Positions 15,778 through 21,500 of a stretch of DNA of 21,500 nt are shown here, piece after piece. The position numbers were made by a program, and so were the translations under genes. Within the stretch, counting starts at the first letter, position 1. Each line of letters starts with the position of its first letter. The notes beneath the pieces were generated by a model. The model did not search any database. It saw only the letters and a program-made list of their open reading frames with translations, and was not told the origin of the DNA. Origin of the DNA: Tepidimonas sp. UBA997 (GTDB taxonomy: Bacteria; Pseudomonadota; Gammaproteobacteria; Burkholderiales; Burkholderiaceae_C); NCBI GenBank assembly GCA_002291945.1, contig DBAZ01000084.1, positions 1-21,500 of the forward strand, in the 5' to 3' direction.

Positions 15778-16968
15778 ATGAACACCCCGATTGCTGCCAT
15801 TGAGCCACGCACGCCGGTCGTGCAAAGTCGCCTGCCCCACGTCGGCACCACCATCTTCACCGTCATGTCGGCCTTGGCCGCCGAGTGCGGGGCGGTCAAC
15901 CTGGGCCAGGGCTTCCCCGACTTTGACTGCGACCCGCGGCTGCTCGATGCCGTGAACCGCGCCATGTGCGCCGGCCACAACCAGTACCCGCCCATGCCGG
16001 GCATTCCTGCCCTGCGTCAGGCGATTGCCGCCAAGGTGCAAGCGCTGTATGGCCAATCCTACGACGCCCAGGCCGAAGTCACCGTGACGGCTGGTGCCAC
16101 CCAAGCCATCCTCACCGCCGTGCTGGCCGTGGTTCACCCCGGCGACGAGGTGATCGTGCTGGAACCCTGCTACGACAGCTATGTGCCCAACATCGAGCTG
16201 GCCGGTGGCGTGGTGGTGCGGGTGCCGCTGGCCCCCGGCAACTTCCGGCCCGACTTCGACCAGATTGCCGCTGCCCTCACCCCCCGCACACGCGCCATCG
16301 TGATCAACAGCCCGCACAACCCCAGCGGTCGGGTCTGGACGCGCCACGACATGCTGCGCCTGCAGGAGCTGCTGGCCCCCACCGAGGTGCTCTTGATCAG
16401 CGACGAGGTGTACGAGCACATGGTCTATGACGGCCAAGCGCACGAAAGCGCGGCCCGTTACGCCGGGCTGGCGGCGCGGGCCTTCATCGTCAGCAGCTTT
16501 GGCAAAACCTACCACGTGACGGGCTGGAAGGTGGGTTATGTGGTGGCACCGGCAGCGCTGATGGCCGAATTCCGCAAGGTACACCAGTTCAACGTGTTCA
16601 CCGTGAACACGCCCATGCAGCACGGTCTGGCCGCCTACATGGCCGACCCGGCTCCTTACCTGGAGCTGTCGGCCTTCTACGCGGCCAAGCGCGACTTGTT
16701 TCGTCAGGGGCTGGCCCAGACCCGCTTGCGCCTGCTGCCCAGCGAAGGGACTTACTTCCAGTGCGTGGATATTGCGGGCTTGGCGGTGCCGGAAAAAGAC
16801 CTGCCCGAAGGCGAATTCTGCCAGTGGCTCACGCGCGAAGTGGGCGTGGCCGCAATTCCGCTGTCGGCCTTCTACGGCAACGGCTTCGACCAGAAAGTGA
16901 TCCGCTTTTGCTATGCCAAGCAGGACGCCACACTGAAGGCCGCGTTGCACCGGCTGGCGCGGCTGTAA
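15778..16968 (+). CDS. PLP-dependent methionine-type aminotransferase (YbdL-like, fold type I)
   Basis: This 396-residue class I/II aminotransferase has the diagnostic residues. NLGQGFPDFD is near 41-50. YPPMPGIPALRQAIA contacts the substrate region. SPHNPSG places Asn181 at the cofactor, and ISDEVYEHMVYDG has Asp209. The Schiff-base lysine Lys243 is in SSFGKTYHVTGWKVGY, and the C-terminal VIRFCYAK supplies the carboxylate-binding arginine. The FGKTYHVTGWK form and overall length resemble the E. coli YbdL group, which prefers methionine and aromatic amino acids with 2-oxo acids. Methionine specificity would suit the adjoining sulfur regulator. Kynurenine aminotransferase-like activity is a second possibility. 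Confidence 0.88.
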   Translation: MNTPIAAIEPRTPVVQSRLPHVGTTIFTVMSALAAECGAVNLGQGFPDFDCDPRLLDAVNRAMCAGHNQYPPMPGIPALRQAIAAKVQALYGQSYDAQAEVTVTAGATQAILTAVLAVVHPGDEVIVLEPCYDSYVPNIELAGGVVVRVPLAPGNFRPDFDQIAAALTPRTRAIVINSPHNPSGRVWTRHDMLRLQELLAPTEVLLISDEVYEHMVYDGQAHESAARYAGLAARAFIVSSFGKTYHVTGWKVGYVVAPAALMAEFRKVHQFNVFTVNTPMQHGLAAYMADPAPYLELSAFYAAKRDLFRQGLAQTRLRLLPSEGTYFQCVDIAGLAVPEKDLPEGEFCQWLTREVGVAAIPLSAFYGNGFDQKVIRFCYAKQDATLKAALHRLARL

Positions 16969-17001
16969 GTCGGCTGGCCGGGCTGGCCAGGCTCACTTGG
17001 A

Positions 17002-20000
17002 TCACTGGGCCAGTTGGGCCCAGACCTTGTCGAGCCGTTTCAGGCTGACCGGCTGCGGGGTGCGCAACTCCTGCGCAAACAGGCTGACGCGCCATTCTTC
17101 GAGCAGCCAGCGCAACTCGTTCATGCGCTCGTCGGTCACGCCCTTGCGCTCGGCCACCAGCCGCCAGTAGCGTTGCTCTTGCTGCTTGGCATCGGCCATG
17201 CGGGCGGCATCGCGAGCCGGGTCGGTGCGGCATTTGTCGAGCCGCATGACGATGGCTTTGAGGTAGCGCGGCACATGTTGCAAGCAGGCCCAAGGGGTTT
17301 CGAGCAGAAAGCGCTGGCCCATGAGGCGTTGCAGTTGCTGGCTTGCATCGGCCACCGCCTCGGGGGCACCCTTGGTGTCCTTGAGCTTGCGCTGCACGGC
17401 ACTGTATTCGATCAGCACCGTGGCGCACAAACGCGCCACTTCGTGGCAGATCAGCGTCAGGCGGCTGCGGCCCTCATCGAGTCGAAGTTTGAAATCGGCT
17501 GCACTGGCGGGCAGTGGCTCGCGCATGAACGCCCGGTTCATGGCCACGGCAATGATCTGCTCGCGCAGTTCCTCCAGCGTACCCAGCGCCATGTAGGCCA
17601 CGGCCATTTGCTGCAGATCCGGAATGTTTTTTTCGAGGTATTTGAGCGCGTCGCGAAGCTGCAGGGCAAACAGGCGGCGCAACCCGGCGTGGTGCTTGCG
17701 GGCGGCCACTTCGGGCTCGTCGAATACCTCCACGGTGACGGCATCGCGGCCGTCGATCAGGGCCGGGAAACCCAGCAGCGTCTGCCCACCTTGGCGGATT
17801 TCCATGATGTCGGGCCAGTCCCCAAAAGCCCATTGGGTGTAGCGCTGGGCACCATCGGCGGGCAACTGGGGGCGAGGCTTTGCGGGCCCGTGGGCACTTG
17901 GGGCACTTGGGGCGCGGGCAGCCGTCGGGGCCGACCCCACTGTAGGCGGCGTGGCCGTGGACGTGGCCGTGGACGTGGACGTGGCGCTGGAGGCGGCAGT
18001 GGGGGCCGCCACGGCCAAGTGCCGGTCTGCCCCGCCGCCTACCCCGCCGCCTAGCTTGAGCTGCGCCAGCGCCTGAAACGCCCCCCGTGCTTTGGCCCCC
18101 CATTGCGCCTTCAGGGCGGCGAGTTGCCGACTCTGGCCCAACTGCCGCCCGTGCTCATCGACCACCCGCAGGTTCATGAAATGATGGGGCTGCAGCATGT
18201 CGAGCTTGAAGTCGGTGCGCTTCACATCCAGCCCGGTACATTGCCGCACTTCCTGCAACAGGGCGTCGGTCAGGCTCCCGTGGGCGTAACGATCCGGCCC
18301 GCCCAACTGGGCGGCGAGCCGCTCGGCGCTCTCGGGCAAGGGCACCAGCCGGGCCCGCGGCTTCTGCGGCAGGCTCTTGAGCAGGGCCTGAATCTTGCCC
18401 TTCAGCATGCCCGGCACCAGCCATTCGCTGCGCTCCTCGCTCACCTGGTTGAGCACGAACAGGGGCACGGTCACGGTCAGTCCGTCCTTCGAGTCGCCCG
18501 GTTGGTGCAGGTAGCTGGCGCTGCAGTCCACCCCGCCCAGCTTCACGGTTTTGGGAAAAGCGTTGCCAGTCACCCCCGCCGCCTCGTGGCGCATCAGCTC
18601 GTCGCGGGTGAGGTGCAGCAACTTGGGCTGCGCCCGGGACGCCTCGCGCCACCAGCGCTCCAGCTCGTGCCCGCTGCTCACCGCCTCGGGCAACTGGGCG
18701 TCGTAAAAAGCGACGATGAGTTCATCATCCACCAGCACGTCCTGGCGGCGCGACTTGTGCTCCAGCTCTTGCACCTGCTCGATGAGCTTGCGGTTCGCCG
18801 CCAGAAACGGCAAGCGGCCCAGCCACTCGGCGGGCCAGGTGTCTTCGTGCAGCGAGCCAACCAAGGCTTCGCGGATGAAGCGCTCACGGGCCCCCGCCGG
18901 GTCCACCCGTCCGTAATGCACCCGGCGCTGGCTATAGACCACCAGACCATAGAGCGTGGCGCGTTCGTAGGCCACCACCTCGGCGGCTTTCTTCTCCCAG
19001 TGCGGGTCCAGCATCTGTTTTTTCAGCAGATGACCGCCCACCATTTCCAGCCACCGCGGCTCGATGGTGGCCATGCCACGGCCAAACAGTCGCGCCGTCT
19101 CCACCAGTTCGGCGCACACGATCCAGCGCCCGGGCCGCTTGCTCAGATGTGCGCCCGGGTGCCGGTGGAACCTGATGCCGCGTGCCCCCAGATAAACATC
19201 TTCCGTGTCGTGCTTGCAGCCGATGTTGCCCAGCAACCCGGCCAGCATGGACAGATGCAACTGCTCGTCACTGGCGGGCAAGGTGTTGAGCTTCCAGCCG
19301 TGCTCGGCCACCACCGTGTGCAACTGGCTGTGGATGTCGCGCCATTCGCGCACCCGGCGCACGCTGATGAAGTTCTGCCGCAGCAGCGCCTCGTACTGGC
19401 GGTTGGACAGTTTGTGCTCGGCATGTGGCAGACCCACGGGTTGGCCCACGGGTTGGCTCGCGGGTTGCGGGCCGCTCGGCAGGGCCTGCCCCCCTGCCGG
19501 GGCGGCAGCGGGGGTGGCCAGCGTCAGGCCCTTGGACTTGCCGCCGCGTGCGGTCTCCAGCCATTTCCACAGCTTGAGCGTACTGACGAACTCGCTTTTT
19601 TCGTCATCGAACTTGGCGTGCGCCTGATCGGCCTGGGCCTGCGCCTCCAGCGGGCGCTCGCGCACGTCCTGCACGCTCAGGGCACTGGCAATGATCAGCA
19701 CCTCGTCGAGCGCCTGGCGCTCGCGGGCCTCCAGAATCATGCGGCCCACACGCGGGTCCAGCGGCAGTTTGGCCAGTTCGGTGCCCCGCTTGGTGAGTTC
19801 GTTGGCCTCGTCCATGGCACCGAGTTCCTGCAGCAACTGGTAGCCGTCGGTGATGGCGCGGCGGCTGGGTGCTTGCAGAAACGGGAAGTCCTCCACCGCC
19901 CCCAGATGCAGCGCCTTCATGCGCAGGATCACGGCGGCCAAGGAAGAGCGCAGGATTTCCGGGTCGGTGAAGGCGGGCCGCCCGCTGAAATCGGTTTCGT

Positions 20001-21174
20001 CGTACAGGCGAATGCAAATGCCGTCGGCCACGCGGCCACAACGCCCGGCGCGCTGGTTGGCCGCCGCTTGGCTGATGGGCTCCACCAGCAACTGCTCGAC
20101 CTTGCTGCGCAGGCTGTAGCGCTTCACACGCGCCGTGCCCGCGTCGATCACGTAGCGTATGCCAGCAACGGTGAGCGAGGTTTCGGCGACGTTGGTGGCC
20201 AGCACGATGCGCCGCTCACGCCCGGGGTGAAAAATGCGATCCTGCTCGGCCTGACTGAGCCGCGCAAACAGCGGCAGCACTTCGGTATTGCGCAGCACCG
20301 GCTGGTGGCTGAGGTGTCGGCGCAGGTGCTCCGCCGCTTCACGGATTTCACGCTCGCCGGGCAGGAACACCAGAATGTCGCCACCGGCATTCGGCCCCCA
20401 TGCGGTGCGCTGCGCGTCGCCGCTGCCCCCCGCGGGGGTGCCGTCCGGCTTGGGGCGGCCCGGCACCGGACGGCCCCCACCCCGCCACAGTTCGTCCACC
20501 CCGTCGGCAATGGCATCGTTGAGGTCAAACTCACGGCTTTCCTCGAAAGGGCGGTAACGCACCTCCACCGGGTAAGTCCGGCCCGACACCACAAGCACCG
20601 GCGCTGGCCCCTTGCGGCAAGCAAAGTGTTGCGCAAAACGGTCGGCGTCAATGGTGGCCGACGTGACGATCACCTTCAAATCCGGTCGGCGCGGCAAGAT
20701 CTGCTTGAGGTAGCCCAGCAGAAAATCAATGTTCAGGCTGCGCTCGTGCGCCTCGTCGATGATCAGCGTGTCGTAGGCCTTGAGCAGCGGGTCGGTCTGC
20801 GTCTCGGCCAGCAGTATGCCGTCGGTCATCAGCTTGACCGACGCGCTGGGGCTCAATCGGTCGTGAAAACGCACCTTGTAGCCCACCACCTCGCCCAGCG
20901 GCGTCTGCAACTCCTGGGCAATACGGCTGGCCACGGAACTGGCGGCGATGCGGCGCGGCTGGGTGTGCCCAATCAGTTGGCCACGCTCGCCCGGCTGGGC
21001 ATGCATGCGCCCACGCCCCATGGCCAGCGCGATCTTGGGCAACTGGGTCGTCTTGCCCGAGCCGGTTTCGCCACACACGATGATGACCTGATGCGCACCC
21101 AGAGCGGCTTCAATCTCGTGGCGCTTGCCCGAGACTGGCAGAGATGCGGGGAATTCGATGACGGGCAGCGGCAT
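17002..21174 (-). CDS. hrpA: ATP-dependent RNA helicase HrpA (DEAH box)
   Basis: HrpA is a DEAH-box helicase acting on RNA and on stalled ribosomes. From the start at 21174 it has 1390 residues. Walker A GETGSGKT is at 35-42, DEAH at 140-143, SAT at 172-174 and QRAGRCGR at 374-381. Winged-helix and ratchet regions and a long C-terminal part carry the HrpA-specific DUF3418 character. Two low-complexity inserts stand out: a QPVG-type repeat near 569-580 and an Ala/Thr/Ser/Pro-rich linker at about 1050-1100. A frame extension to 21300 is possible but reads through the candidate tracrRNA and is not protein-like, so 21174 is preferred. It converges on the aminotransferase gene with 33 bases between, where I see no clear terminator. 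It is core genome and marks the edge of the CRISPR locus. Confidence 0.95.
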   Translation of the reverse strand: MPLPVIEFPASLPVSGKRHEIEAALGAHQVIIVCGETGSGKTTQLPKIALAMGRGRMHAQPGERGQLIGHTQPRRIAASSVASRIAQELQTPLGEVVGYKVRFHDRLSPSASVKLMTDGILLAETQTDPLLKAYDTLIIDEAHERSLNIDFLLGYLKQILPRRPDLKVIVTSATIDADRFAQHFACRKGPAPVLVVSGRTYPVEVRYRPFEESREFDLNDAIADGVDELWRGGGRPVPGRPKPDGTPAGGSGDAQRTAWGPNAGGDILVFLPGEREIREAAEHLRRHLSHQPVLRNTEVLPLFARLSQAEQDRIFHPGRERRIVLATNVAETSLTVAGIRYVIDAGTARVKRYSLRSKVEQLLVEPISQAAANQRAGRCGRVADGICIRLYDETDFSGRPAFTDPEILRSSLAAVILRMKALHLGAVEDFPFLQAPSRRAITDGYQLLQELGAMDEANELTKRGTELAKLPLDPRVGRMILEARERQALDEVLIIASALSVQDVRERPLEAQAQADQAHAKFDDEKSEFVSTLKLWKWLETARGGKSKGLTLATPAAAPAGGQALPSGPQPASQPVGQPVGLPHAEHKLSNRQYEALLRQNFISVRRVREWRDIHSQLHTVVAEHGWKLNTLPASDEQLHLSMLAGLLGNIGCKHDTEDVYLGARGIRFHRHPGAHLSKRPGRWIVCAELVETARLFGRGMATIEPRWLEMVGGHLLKKQMLDPHWEKKAAEVVAYERATLYGLVVYSQRRVHYGRVDPAGARERFIREALVGSLHEDTWPAEWLGRLPFLAANRKLIEQVQELEHKSRRQDVLVDDELIVAFYDAQLPEAVSSGHELERWWREASRAQPKLLHLTRDELMRHEAAGVTGNAFPKTVKLGGVDCSASYLHQPGDSKDGLTVTVPLFVLNQVSEERSEWLVPGMLKGKIQALLKSLPQKPRARLVPLPESAERLAAQLGGPDRYAHGSLTDALLQEVRQCTGLDVKRTDFKLDMLQPHHFMNLRVVDEHGRQLGQSRQLAALKAQWGAKARGAFQALAQLKLGGGVGGGADRHLAVAAPTAASSATSTSTATSTATPPTVGSAPTAARAPSAPSAHGPAKPRPQLPADGAQRYTQWAFGDWPDIMEIRQGGQTLLGFPALIDGRDAVTVEVFDEPEVAARKHHAGLRRLFALQLRDALKYLEKNIPDLQQMAVAYMALGTLEELREQIIAVAMNRAFMREPLPASAADFKLRLDEGRSRLTLICHEVARLCATVLIEYSAVQRKLKDTKGAPEAVADASQQLQRLMGQRFLLETPWACLQHVPRYLKAIVMRLDKCRTDPARDAARMADAKQQEQRYWRLVAERKGVTDERMNELRWLLEEWRVSLFAQELRTPQPVSLKRLDKVWAQLAQ
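17951..17986. repeat. Hexanucleotide tandem repeat inside hrpA
   Basis: Six GTGGMC-like hexamers (GTGGCC, GTGGAC, GTGGCC, GTGGAC, GTGGAC, GTGGCG) run head to tail. On the hrpA strand they encode alternating Thr with Ser or Ala in a disordered linker. Slippage by whole units keeps the frame. Confidence 0.85.
19433..19468. repeat. 12-bp tandem repeat inside hrpA
   Basis: Two identical units CCCACGGGTTGG (19433-19444 and 19445-19456) are followed by a third diverged unit. They encode the QPVG/QPAS repeats of an insert in the helicase. Confidence 0.8.
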
Positions 21175-21198
21175 GAAACAGCAGCGGCGTGTATGGGC

Positions 21199-21228
21199 TT
21201 GATGACCTGAGTCGAAGAAAATATGATA
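21199..21228 (+). promoter_or_regulatory. Weak candidate promoter for cas9
   Basis: TTGATG (21199-21204) and TATGAT (21223-21228) are separated by 18 bases and point toward cas9. If used, the transcript would cross the whole candidate tracrRNA gene in antisense. Other promoters further inside cannot be excluded, and no better pair was found by eye. Confidence 0.25.
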
Positions 21229-21229
21229 G

Positions 21230-21346
21230 AAATAGGTAAGGCCTGGCGAAGCGACTTGCGGTCGCCCCGTCAGGCCTTGGGTTCGGACTGGGTTTTGCAA
21301 CCCATCCTTATTGCAGCAACGGCTCTCACCCCGGATTGCAACACAG
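21230..21346 (-). ncRNA. Candidate tracrRNA of a type II-C CRISPR-Cas9 system
   Basis: The minus strand reads from a start near 21346 through an anti-repeat (21342-21310) into GAGAGCCGTTGCTGCAAT and AAGG (21327-21306). This is almost the Neisseria meningitidis tracrRNA segment GAGAACCGTTGCTACAAT-AAGG as I remember it, with two differences in 22 bases. A hairpin TGGGTT-GCAA-AACCCA (21304-21289) follows. A long terminal hairpin spans 21278-21238: AAGGCCTG pairs with CAGGCCTT, then one mismatch, then nine further pairs around a CGCAA loop. A U-rich tail (21237-21217) comes next. A predicted length of about 115 nt fits the type. It lies between hrpA and cas9, divergent from cas9. The crRNA repeat should begin about GTTGCAGC, contain CTCTCACCCCGG and end near ATTGCAAC. 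No such repeat array is in the window. Confidence 0.87.
21238..21278 (-). terminator. Terminal hairpin of the candidate tracrRNA
   Basis: This is an 8-pair outer stem (AAGGCCTG/CAGGCCTT), one mismatch, a 9-pair inner stem with two G-U pairs, and a CGCAA loop. On the minus strand it is followed by ACCTATTTCTATCATATTTTC-like U-rich sequence (written here with the last base dropped, 21237-21218). On the plus strand no T run follows, so termination is expected only for the minus-strand RNA. Confidence 0.8.
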
Positions 21347-21351
21347 TTAAC

Positions 21352-21380
21352 ATTCTAGCAGGAGGACAAGTTCATGTTAA
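21352..21380 (-). promoter_or_regulatory. Probable promoter of the candidate tracrRNA
   Basis: On the minus strand TTAACA (21380-21375) and TAGAAT (21357-21352) each match the sigma-70 consensus at five of six bases, with the ideal 17-base spacer. Transcription would start near 21346, immediately before the anti-repeat. The -35 box covers two bases of the cas9 start codon and the spacer covers the cas9 ribosome binding site. Confidence 0.75.
21360..21365 (+). promoter_or_regulatory. Ribosome binding site of cas9
   Basis: AGGAGG, a perfect Shine-Dalgarno core, ends eight bases before the ATG at 21374. It fixes the cas9 start, and the downstream frame has no other ATG before the RuvC-I motif. 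Confidence 0.9.
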
Positions 21381-21500
21381 ATCCCGCGTCATTTGTTGGT
21401 GGAGTATCGTCAGGGTTTGTTTTCGGACTAGACATCGGCATCGCGTCCGTGGGTTGGGCGGTGCTATCTGATTCAAAACGCCTGAAGTTGCCAGGCGCGT
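21374..21500 (+). CDS. cas9: CRISPR-associated endonuclease Cas9, N-terminus only (cut by window edge)
   Basis: Forty-two codons are visible. After a 17-residue lead (MLNPASFVGGVSSGFVF) comes GLDIGIASVGWAVL, the RuvC-I motif of Cas9. Asp20 corresponds to the catalytic aspartate (Asp10 in the Streptococcus pyogenes enzyme, Asp16 in the Neisseria enzyme). From memory GLDIGIASVGWA is identical to the Neisseria type II-C protein, which also has a short lead before the motif. The next residues (SDSKRLKLPGA) are where Cas9 proteins diverge. An adjacent candidate tracrRNA on the opposite strand supports a complete locus and argues against IscB or another RuvC-containing relative. HNH, REC and PAM-interacting domains, and cas1/cas2, lie beyond the window. 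Codon use looks less GC-biased than hrpA. Confidence 0.92.
   Translation, partial: MLNPASFVGGVSSGFVFGLDIGIASVGWAVLSDSKRLKLPGA

Noticed and set aside
14568..16950. Two long minus-strand frames opposite cbiX, cysB and the aminotransferase
   Set aside because: Both are antisense shadows rich in His/Gly/Val; plus-strand products have full motifs and overlapping start-stop junctions.
16969..17001. Terminator between the convergent aminotransferase and hrpA genes
   Set aside because: GGCTGGCC-type repeats are present but do not form a convincing hairpin followed by a T run on either strand.
18103..21210. Long open frame (1035 codons) on the plus strand opposite hrpA
   Set aside because: It is the mirror frame of a GC-rich gene. 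Its protein is Gln/His/Arg/Leu-rich without any domain, while the minus strand encodes complete helicase motifs.
21175..21300. N-terminal extension of hrpA to an upstream ATG at 21300
   Set aside because: The added 42 residues are translated from the candidate tracrRNA and its terminator. HrpA proteins begin close to the ATP-binding domain, as the 21174 start does.
21223..21471. Plus-strand frame of 82 codons crossing the tracrRNA gene into cas9
   Set aside because: It overlaps cas9 in another frame, has no good ribosome binding site, and encodes no domain.
21374..21500. Possibility that the RuvC-I motif belongs to IscB or a generic RuvC-like nuclease
   Set aside because: IscB has a longer N-terminal PLMP region and a different motif wording. 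The short lead, GLDIG-SVGWA form and adjacent anti-repeat RNA favour Cas9, although the full protein is not visible.
1..21500. CRISPR repeat array within the window
   Set aside because: No regularly spaced 30-40 bp direct repeats were seen. The anti-repeat-like sequence occurs once, at 21310-21342.

Overview
The window looks like chromosome from a GC-rich betaproteobacterium of the Burkholderiales, probably near the Comamonadaceae. This rests on gene order and protein character: zapB-like/zapA followed by a 6S RNA, pepA-holC divergent from lptF-lptG, a CysB-type regulator, and a single-chain HrpA of about 1390 residues. No 16S rRNA is present, so the taxonomic call is inference.

Positions 1-7868 (minus strand) are a vitamin B12 uptake and salvage operon. 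A cobalamin riboswitch (about 7678-7868) heads the run. Next come the TonB-dependent outer membrane receptor btuB, cobyrinate a,c-diamide synthase (cbiA), a second BtuF-like protein without a signal peptide, cobU, the ABC transporter btuF-btuC-btuD, and the 5' part of cobO, which is cut by the left edge. The genes overlap or lie within a few bases of each other, so one B12-repressed transcript is likely. It would cover import across both membranes, adenosylation, side-chain amidation and nucleotide-loop activation.

Positions 7869-10230 (plus strand) hold a zapB-like coiled-coil gene, zapA, 6S RNA (ssrS), a TauE/SafE-type permease and a small basic SWIB-domain protein with a histone-H1-like tail, closed by a strong hairpin terminator. 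Positions 10233-12172 (minus) are pepA-holC. Positions 12201-16968 (plus) are a tightly packed run: lptF-lptG (lipopolysaccharide export), a short CbiX/SirB chelatase, a CysB-family regulator and a methionine-type aminotransferase. hrpA (RNA helicase) converges on this run and fills 17002-21174 on the minus strand.

The most interesting part is the right edge. Downstream of the hrpA start the sequence becomes visibly less GC-rich. At 21374 a gene with an excellent ribosome binding site begins and encodes the Cas9 RuvC-I motif (GLDIGIASVGWAV). The 200 bases between hrpA and this cas9 contain, on the opposite strand, a candidate tracrRNA. It has an anti-repeat very close in form to the Neisseria type II-C one, a short hairpin, a long terminator-like hairpin with a U-rich tail, and a good sigma-70-type promoter whose -35 box lies in the cas9 start codon. 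The window therefore ends at the first genes of a type II (probably II-C) CRISPR-Cas locus inserted beside hrpA. The rest of cas9, any cas1/cas2 and the repeat array must lie to the right, outside what can be seen.
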